From Streptosporangiaceae bacterium (GTDB lineage Bacteria; Actinomycetota; Actinomycetes; Streptosporangiales; Streptosporangiaceae), in assembly GCA_025934635.1 (NCBI GenBank), contig JAICWX010000235.1, positions 1 through 13,710 of the forward strand: a stretch of DNA of 13,710 nucleotides. The letters are read 5' to 3'. Under the pieces are notes generated by a model that saw nothing but the letters and a program-made list of their open reading frames with translations, was not told the DNA's origin and searched no databases. This document shows, piece by piece, positions 6,986 to 13,710 of the stretch (positions are counted from its first letter, which is position 1; each line of letters begins with the position of its first letter). Made by a program: the position numbers and the translations under genes.

Positions 6986-9967
6986 GTGTCCGGTGATCAG
7001 GTAGCGGTAGGAGACATCCCCCGGGAGCCGCCTGCCTTCCAGCCGAGAGCCAGCCTGCTGGCCAGCCTGGACGAGACCGGCGCCACCTCACCGGCGGTGC
7101 ACGTGCTGACGGGGGCGCCGGGTACGGGCAAGACGCAGCTGGCGGCGGCGTACGCACGGGACAAGGTGGCCGCGCAGTGGCCCCTGGTCGCCTGGGTCAA
7201 TGCCGGGACCCGCGGGACCTTGCTGGCCGGCCTGGCCGCGGTGGCCGATGCCGCCGGGCTGCCGGACGGCGGCCTCAGCCGGGATACGGCCGACGCGGGC
7301 TGGGCCGTACGGCACTGGCTGGAATCCGACGGTGACCGCTGCCTCCTGGTGTTCGACGACGCGGAAGACCTGGCCGCACTGCAGCCGTTCCTGCCCGCCT
7401 ACGGCGCGGCCCGGGTGCTGATCACCGCCGGCCGCCCGGTGCTGGCGAGCTTGGGGACCCCCTTCCCGGTGGACGTGGCGCCGCCGGAGGAGGCGGCGGC
7501 GTTCCTGGCCGGCCGGACCGGCCTGACGGATAGCGAGGGGGCCGCGGCGGTGGCCGCCGAGCTGGGCCACCTGCCGCTGGCGCTGACCCTGGCCGCGGCG
7601 GTCATGGCCGCGCTCCGCCTGAAATACCCGGCTTACCTGGAGCACCTGCGGAACGCCCCGGCCGGGGAGGCCCCGGCGCGGACGGGCCAGGAAGAACCGC
7701 TGTCCTGTCCGCCCGGCGCCGCGCGGGCGATATCGCTGGCCCTGGACGCGGCCCGGGCCGCTGACCGCACCGGGATGAGTACCCGGGTGATGGCCGTCGT
7801 GGCGGTCCTCGCGGCGGCCGGGGTCCGCCGCGAGCTGCTGCATGCCGCCGGGCAGGCGGGCGTCCTGGCCCCGGGAGGCCGCCGGGTGGCGGCCGCCGCC
7901 GTGGATGACGTGCTGGACCGGCTGGCCGGACGATCCCTGCTGAGCCCTACCCTGGACGGCCGGACCGTCGTCATGCACCGCCTGGTAGCCGCGATGACCC
8001 GGACCTGGCTGGCCGGGAACGGCCAGCTAGCGGCGGCGGGTCAAGCCGCCGGCGCCGCGCTGGAAGCCCGGGCGCGGACCCTCGGCATGACGCGGAACCG
8101 TCCGGCCGCCCGGGACCTGGCCGAGCAGGTGACCGCACTGCTCGGCCAGGTGGCCGGGCCGGCGGGCGAGGTCCTGGCCAAAGGGCTGCTGCCGCTCAGG
8201 TTCCTGACGCTGTACCACCTGGTCGAGCTGGGCGACAGCGCGCCGCAGGCCATCGCGATAGGCGAGCCGCTGACGGCGGATCTTGAGCGGATGCTGGGTC
8301 CTGACCACCCGGACACCCTGAACGCACGGAACAGCCTCGCCGCTGCCTACCTGGCGGCGGGCCGGGCCGCCGATGCGGTCCCGCTGTCCGAGCGCACCCT
8401 GGTCGGCCGCCAGCGAACGCTGGGGCCTGACCATCTGGACACCCTGAACTCACAGAACAACCTCGCGGTCGCGTACCAGGACGCCGGCCGGGTCTCCCCG
8501 TCGATCCTGCTGTTCCGGCTGACCCTGGCCGCCCGGGAGCGGCGGCTCGGCGTCGACCACCCGGACACGCTGAACTCACGCGGCAACCTGGCTGCCGCCT
8601 ACCGGGCGGCCGGCCGGGCGGCCGAGGCGGTCCCGCTGCTGGAACAGACCCTGGCCGGACGGGAACGGGTTCTCGGCTCCGGCCATCCCGATACCCAGGC
8701 CGCACGAGAGAACCTGGACCAGGCTCGCTGGGAAGCCGACCAGCCGCCCGGCGCGTTCCCGCCGGCCGGCCAGCTTGCGGCGATCCAGTTCCCGGCCGAG
8801 CCGCCCGTCATGGAACAGACCGCGACCGCGGGAATCGCCGCCGGGGAACCCGCTCAGGAGGAGGCGGCGGCCGCGGAGCCTGAGCCCCAGGAGCTCACGT
8901 CCGGGGAGCCGGAGCCCGGGGAGCCTGAGCCCGGGGAGCCTGCTGAGGAACATGAGCCCGGGCAGGCCGTTGTCGAGGGACCCGCAGCCTGGGAACCGCC
9001 GGCAGCGGAGGACCCGGAGCCGGCCGCCGCCGCGGAGTCAGCGAGCGAAGCAGGGCCGACGGGGGAAGCGGAAACAGGATCCGGTCAGCCCGCCGCCGTC
9101 CGCGGGGGAATGCGGCTGCCCTGGGTGGCCGGGGCGGTCGTCCTCCTCGTCGTGGCGAGCGGTGTGGTCGGCGCCCTGACCAGGCTGCACCCCGGCGGCC
9201 ACTCCACGGGCGGAGCCGGGGCCAGCCCGGCGCCGCCCGCGGATGCTGCCCAGCGGGCCGCCGACTGGGTCTCTCAGCAGGTCAGCCGGAGCGTGACCGT
9301 CGGCTGTGACCCGCTGATGTGCGCCGCCCTGGAGGCACGCGGGGTGCCCGCGGCGAAGTTGCTGGTCCTGCGAACGGGCACGGCGAGCCCGCGCGGGGCC
9401 GGGGTGGTAGTGGCCACCGCTGTGGTCAGGAGCCAGTTCGGCGGCCGCCTGGCCAGCGAGTACGCTCCGTCGGTCATCGCCGGCTTCGGCTCCGGAGCGG
9501 GTCAGGTGGACGTGCGGGTGGTCGCGCCGGACGGGGCCGCGGCGTACCGCGCGGCGCTGCGCGCGGACCGGGTGGCCAGGAAGGTCGCCGGCGTCCAGCT
9601 GCTCGCCAACCGGCAGATCGGGCTGACGGACCGGGCGCGCGCGCAGCTCGCGGCGGGCGCGGTCGATTCCCGGCTGCTGATCATGTTGCCGGCGCTGGCG
9701 GCGACGCACCCGATCCAGATCCTGGCGTTCAGCGATTCCGCCCCCGGGGCTGATCCGGATGCCCCCCGGTGCCGGGCTGACCTGTCCGGCTCGGGCCGGG
9801 CCGCGGGCATGGCCGACGCCGACTACACTCGCTGGCTGACCTCCTTCGTGCGGGCGCAGCTGGATCGCTTCGCCGGCAGCGTCGCCGTGATCCAGCCGGG
9901 CGGCCAGCCCGAGGTACGCGTCGAGCTTGACCGGCCGAGCCCGCTCGGCCTGCTCACCAGCGACTGA
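6986..9967 (+). CDS. Membrane-anchored NB-ARC-like (STAND) ATPase with TPR repeats and an unknown C-terminal domain
   Basis: This encodes 993 residues. The N-terminal NB-ARC/STAND module has Walker A GAPGTGKT (43-50), Walker B RCLLVFDD (118-125), an RNBS-B-like strand ARVLITAGR (142-150), GHLPLAL (194-200, equivalent to the GLPLA motif) and VMHRLVAAMTR (329-339, the MHD-like position closing a winged helix at about 245-340). Residues 438 to about 583 are three full 42-residue TPRs with GPDHPDTLNxRxNLAxAY signatures, plus a truncated fourth. An acidic Pro/Glu-rich linker (about 585-705) and one transmembrane helix (711-731) follow. The last roughly 240 residues include CDPLMC (774-779) and a third cysteine at 929. 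There is no N-terminal signal sequence, so the ATPase should be cytoplasmic and the C-terminus outside the membrane. STAND proteins are ATP-dependent signalling switches; the input and output here are unknown. The GTG start is supported by GGAGG at 6966 (long spacing) and GGTGGGGG closer in. Confidence 0.87.
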   Translation: MSGDQVAVGDIPREPPAFQPRASLLASLDETGATSPAVHVLTGAPGTGKTQLAAAYARDKVAAQWPLVAWVNAGTRGTLLAGLAAVADAAGLPDGGLSRDTADAGWAVRHWLESDGDRCLLVFDDAEDLAALQPFLPAYGAARVLITAGRPVLASLGTPFPVDVAPPEEAAAFLAGRTGLTDSEGAAAVAAELGHLPLALTLAAAVMAALRLKYPAYLEHLRNAPAGEAPARTGQEEPLSCPPGAARAISLALDAARAADRTGMSTRVMAVVAVLAAAGVRRELLHAAGQAGVLAPGGRRVAAAAVDDVLDRLAGRSLLSPTLDGRTVVMHRLVAAMTRTWLAGNGQLAAAGQAAGAALEARARTLGMTRNRPAARDLAEQVTALLGQVAGPAGEVLAKGLLPLRFLTLYHLVELGDSAPQAIAIGEPLTADLERMLGPDHPDTLNARNSLAAAYLAAGRAADAVPLSERTLVGRQRTLGPDHLDTLNSQNNLAVAYQDAGRVSPSILLFRLTLAARERRLGVDHPDTLNSRGNLAAAYRAAGRAAEAVPLLEQTLAGRERVLGSGHPDTQAARENLDQARWEADQPPGAFPPAGQLAAIQFPAEPPVMEQTATAGIAAGEPAQEEAAAAEPEPQELTSGEPEPGEPEPGEPAEEHEPGQAVVEGPAAWEPPAAEDPEPAAAAESASEAGPTGEAETGSGQPAAVRGGMRLPWVAGAVVLLVVASGVVGALTRLHPGGHSTGGAGASPAPPADAAQRAADWVSQQVSRSVTVGCDPLMCAALEARGVPAAKLLVLRTGTASPRGAGVVVATAVVRSQFGGRLASEYAPSVIAGFGSGAGQVDVRVVAPDGAAAYRAALRADRVARKVAGVQLLANRQIGLTDRARAQLAAGAVDSRLLIMLPALAATHPIQILAFSDSAPGADPDAPRCRADLSGSGRAAGMADADYTRWLTSFVRAQLDRFAGSVAVIQPGGQPEVRVELDRPSPLGLLTSD
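8297..8735 (+). repeat. In-gene 126-bp tandem repeats encoding 42-residue TPR units
   Basis: Units begin at 8297, 8423 and 8549, with a partial fourth at 8675, exactly 126 bp apart. Each starts with codons for G-x-D/G-H-x-D-T, and the three full units continue with an N-L-A-x-A-Y-type helix. The DNA copies are diverged but the protein period is kept, as in kinesin-light-chain-type TPR arrays. The second half of unit 3 and the start of unit 4 fit the consensus least tightly. The fourth unit breaks off before its second helix. Confidence 0.85.
8906..8940 (+). repeat. 15-bp tandem repeat encoding (GEPEP)n in the linker
   Basis: Units of GAGCC(G/T)GAGCCCGGG occur at 8906-8920 and 8921-8935, with a partial copy after. 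They encode Pro-Glu-Pro-Gly-Glu units in the acidic linker before the transmembrane helix. Such a tract is likely extended and could span peptidoglycan-free cytoplasmic distance or change in length by slippage. Confidence 0.75.
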
Positions 9968-11671
<1,704 letters not shown>

Positions 11672-11801
11672 CTGGTCCGGCTCGCGTACTCCGACCGAGG
11701 GCATCGCGCGTCATGGTTACGTGCGGTACTGTGGCTAATCCCTGATTATGGGCGGTTCGTCACGGCAGCCGTCCGGTCAGTGGGGATCACAGGAGCTGGA
11801 T
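11672..11801 (+). other. Spacer upstream of the MurJ-like gene with possible promoter elements
   Basis: No separate gene is visible. TACTGT (11727-11732) fits a TANNNT -10 box but has no good -35. An in-frame ATG at 11748 could extend the following gene by 18 residues. The stretch 11748-11801 has weaker codon bias than the gene body, so I treat it as leader. Confidence 0.4.
11791..11795 (+). promoter_or_regulatory. Ribosome binding site deciding the MurJ-like start
   Basis: AGGAG lies 6 bases before GTG 11802. It supports that start over ATG 11748, which has no Shine-Dalgarno. Confidence 0.6.
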
Positions 11802-13469
11802 GTGCAGACCAGCGCGGGTGGGGACCTGGCAAGTTCGGCGACCCCGGAGCTGAAGACGACGAGGCGGCTCGGCGGGGGGATCGCCCGCGGCGCCGCCGTT
11901 ATCGCTGCCCTGACCATCGTGGCCCGCCTGTTCGGGCTGGTCCGCACGCTGGTGTTCTCGCAGACGGTCGGGGCGGGCTGCCTGGGTACCGCCTACGTGA
12001 CCGCGAACCAGGTCCCCAACCTGATCTACGAGCTGGTCCTGGGCGGCGCGATGACCAGCGCCATGGTCCCGATCCTGGCCAAGGCGGCGGAAAAGGCCGA
12101 TTCCGACCCGGGCGAGCGGGCCTACGTCAGCCAGATCTCCTCGGCCATGCTGACCTGGTCCGTGGTCATCCTGGTGCCGCTGACCCTGATCATCGTGGCG
12201 ACGGCCACGCCGATCGCGATCCTGCTCAACCCGGCCAATACGAGCGCGCACTGCAACCGGGCCGACATGATCAACGCCACCAGCCACCTGCTGGCGGTGT
12301 TCGCCCCCCAGGTCATCCTGTACGGGCTCTCGGTCGTCCTGTACGGGCTGCTGCAGGCCTACCGCCGGTTCGCCGGGCCGACCCTGGGGCCCGCCATCTC
12401 CAGCCTGGTGGTCATCGGCGCCTGCCTGGCCTTCGTCCCGCTGAGCCACGGGCAGCCGCTGGGACGGCTGCCGCTGACGGCCGAACTCGTCCTGGCCGTC
12501 GGGACCACGGCGGGCATCGGCGCCCTGGTTCTGGTGGGCATCGTGCCGACCTGGCGGCTGCACCTGAAGTTCCGGCCGGTCTTCCGGTTCCCGCCGGGGG
12601 TGGCGCGCCGGGCGGGCGGCCTGGCGCTGTGCGGCCTGGCCGAGATCATCGTCGTGGACTTGTCCTCGGTGGTCGCCATCGCCCTGGCCAACGGGCGGGG
12701 GACCACCGGCACGATCGTCATCTTCAACTACGCCACCCAGGTGTTCAGCTCGGTGTCCGCGGTGCTGGCAATCTCGGTGGTGATCAGCGCGTTCCCGGTC
12801 CTGTCCGCCCGCAGCGGGCCGGAGTTCGACCGGACCTGCGCCGGATCGACCCGGGCGGTCCTGCTGCTGTCCTGGCTCGGTACCGCCGCCATCGTGGCCA
12901 TCGCCCTGCCCGCCTCCCGGGTGCTGGCCTCGGAGCCGGATCAGGTGCCCGAGCTGCTGGAGTCGTTCCTGCTGTTCGCGCCCGGGGTGGCCGGCGCGGC
13001 GGTGATCGCGAACCTGACCCGCGTGATGTTCGTCATCGGCCGGCTGAAGGTCGCCGCGGCCGGCCTGGCCGGCGGCTGGCTGGTCACCATCGTCCTCGAC
13101 GTCGTGCTGGCCGAGCTGGTGCCGCCGCACTGGGTGGCGGCCGCGCTGGCGATCGGGAACACGGTCGGCCAGACCGCCGTGGCCATCCCGCTGGTCTTCA
13201 TCACCCGCCGGATCTGCGGCCGGCCCGCCGTCCAGGGTGCCGGGCACGCCATGCTGGCCGGGCTGGCGGCCGGGGCCATCGGCGCCGCGGCGGGCCTGGG
13301 CGTCTGCCTGGCCGCGCCGGTCGACGGCAAGCTCGCGTCGGGCGCCATCGCCCTGATCGCGGTCGCCGTCGCGGTCATCGCCTTCGCCGTCGTCGCCTAC
13401 CTGCTGGACCGCGGTGACCTGAAGACCATCGTGACCCGGTTCCGACGCCGCGGCCGGCACCGCACCTAA
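11802..13469 (+). CDS. MurJ/MviN-family membrane protein (lipid II flippase-like)
   Basis: The protein has 555 residues from GTG 11802 (573 from ATG 11748). After a hydrophilic leader of about 30 residues come roughly 12-14 hydrophobic helices and a basic cytoplasmic tail (RFRRRGRHRT). The N-terminal signature ARLFGLVRTLVFSQTVGAG, then ANQVPNLIYELVLGGAMTSAMVPIL, is that of the MVF family of the MOP superfamily. In E. coli, MurJ flips lipid II for peptidoglycan synthesis. The arginines matching E. coli Arg18 and Arg24 are present (residues 42 and 48). The position of essential Asp39 is Thr63, and that of Arg52 is Tyr76. The Tyr is common in actinobacterial homologues, but the Asp loss is notable. 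No kinase or extracellular domain is fused, unlike mycobacterial MviN. It may be a second copy for another undecaprenyl-linked substrate. No cell-wall genes are adjacent. Confidence 0.87.
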   Translation: MQTSAGGDLASSATPELKTTRRLGGGIARGAAVIAALTIVARLFGLVRTLVFSQTVGAGCLGTAYVTANQVPNLIYELVLGGAMTSAMVPILAKAAEKADSDPGERAYVSQISSAMLTWSVVILVPLTLIIVATATPIAILLNPANTSAHCNRADMINATSHLLAVFAPQVILYGLSVVLYGLLQAYRRFAGPTLGPAISSLVVIGACLAFVPLSHGQPLGRLPLTAELVLAVGTTAGIGALVLVGIVPTWRLHLKFRPVFRFPPGVARRAGGLALCGLAEIIVVDLSSVVAIALANGRGTTGTIVIFNYATQVFSSVSAVLAISVVISAFPVLSARSGPEFDRTCAGSTRAVLLLSWLGTAAIVAIALPASRVLASEPDQVPELLESFLLFAPGVAGAAVIANLTRVMFVIGRLKVAAAGLAGGWLVTIVLDVVLAELVPPHWVAAALAIGNTVGQTAVAIPLVFITRRICGRPAVQGAGHAMLAGLAAGAIGAAAGLGVCLAAPVDGKLASGAIALIAVAVAVIAFAVVAYLLDRGDLKTIVTRFRRRGRHRT

Positions 13470-13510
13470 CCAGCCCGCTCGCCCGAGCACGGCCACCGGT
13501 CCCGCCCCCC

Positions 13511-13574
13511 GCCCGCCGCCGGCCGCGCCCCTCCCGCCCGCCGCCGGCCGCGCCCCTCCCGCCCGCCGCCGGCC
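13511..13574. repeat. 25-bp C-rich tandem repeat, about 2.6 copies
   Basis: Copies at 13511-13535 and 13536-13560 are identical over 25 bases, and a third matches for 14 bases (13561-13574). Each begins GCCCGCCGCCGGCC and ends CGCCCCTCCC. Perfect identity of the two full copies points to recent duplication or slippage. A period of 25 is not a multiple of 3, which fits a non-coding region. Confidence 0.88.
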
Positions 13575-13657
13575 CCGCATCCCCGGTCCCGCCTGCTCCC
13601 ACCGGTCTCGCACCTCGCCTCCCGCCTGCGGCTGCCGGCCTCCCGCGCCCAGCTTGC

Positions 13658-13700
13658 GGGGCGGGTGATGCCCGTGGGGTGCCTGGTAACAGCCCGCCCC
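13658..13700. repeat. Perfect 8-bp inverted repeat near the right edge
   Basis: GGGGCGGG (13658-13665) pairs with CCCGCCCC (13693-13700) across 27 bases. A smaller pairing, GGG-TGATG-CCC (13663-13673), shares part of the first arm, so alternative folds are possible. It may be a terminator or a structured leader of a gene beyond the window. The window ends 10 bases later, so this stays open. Confidence 0.45.
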
Positions 13701-13710
13701 ATTCTGGGCG

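Larger units (their letters stand above)
13470..13710. other. C-rich non-coding tail of the window
   Basis: These 241 bases hold no credible gene. The plus strand is strongly C-rich around 13490-13640. A weak hairpin (GCTC, GCCC, GAGC at 13477-13488) just after the MurJ-like stop could help termination but lacks a T run. The tandem repeat and inverted repeat inside are listed separately. Confidence 0.6.

Noticed and set aside
11787..13613. Long minus-strand open frame opposite the MurJ-like gene
   Set aside because: The plus strand encodes a membrane protein with family signatures. The minus translation is a low-complexity Gly/Asp/Gln/Arg shadow.
13466..13702. Minus-strand open frame of 78 codons in the right tail
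   Set aside because: It runs through the 25-bp tandem repeat, is rich in Gly and Arg, has no Shine-Dalgarno, and overlaps the inverted repeat.

Overview
The window is about 13.7 kb of very GC-rich DNA with strong G/C third-position bias, GTG starts and actinobacterial gene forms: an AAA+/VWA gene pair, a MurJ homologue with the IYELxLGG signature, and an STAND ATPase with kinesin-light-chain-type TPRs. This points to a filamentous or soil actinomycete (class Actinomycetia). The sequence alone does not give the genus. I see no insertion sequence, phage gene, CRISPR array, rRNA or tRNA.

Layout. (1) 2-1546 (+): the 3' end of cystathionine beta-synthase followed after 33 bp by a cystathionine gamma-synthase/lyase, forming a transsulfuration operon. 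(2) 5502-1682 (-): a probable operon of an AAA+ ATPase of the MoxR/Mg-chelatase type, its VWA-domain partner and a small two-helix membrane protein. (3) 5609-6829 (+): threonine ammonia-lyase with one C-terminal ACT domain, divergent from the AAA+ gene. A perfect 15-bp palindrome abuts the AAA+ gene start. (4) 6986-9967 (+): a 993-residue protein that joins an NB-ARC-like ATPase, a winged helix and about 3.5 TPRs to an acidic Pro/Glu linker, a single transmembrane helix and a C-terminal domain I cannot name. (5) 11074-9968 (-): 4-hydroxyphenylpyruvate dioxygenase, divergent from an Lrp/AsnC regulator at 11177-11671 (+). An AT-rich spacer between them carries an operator-like inverted repeat. 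(6) 11802-13469 (+): a MurJ/MviN-family membrane protein, followed by a C-rich non-coding tail with a 25-bp tandem repeat and a long inverted repeat.

How the genes relate. Amino-acid metabolism recurs: transsulfuration, threonine deamination, and tyrosine catabolism with its likely own regulator. The AAA+/VWA pair fits the general scheme of an ATPase remodeler working with a MIDAS-bearing adaptor. The most unusual gene is the membrane-anchored NB-ARC/TPR protein. Its architecture suggests signalling across the membrane or sensing at the membrane, but no function can be assigned. Its stop codon abuts the stop codon of the convergent dioxygenase gene with no base between, so the two transcripts must either end inside each other's genes or overlap.
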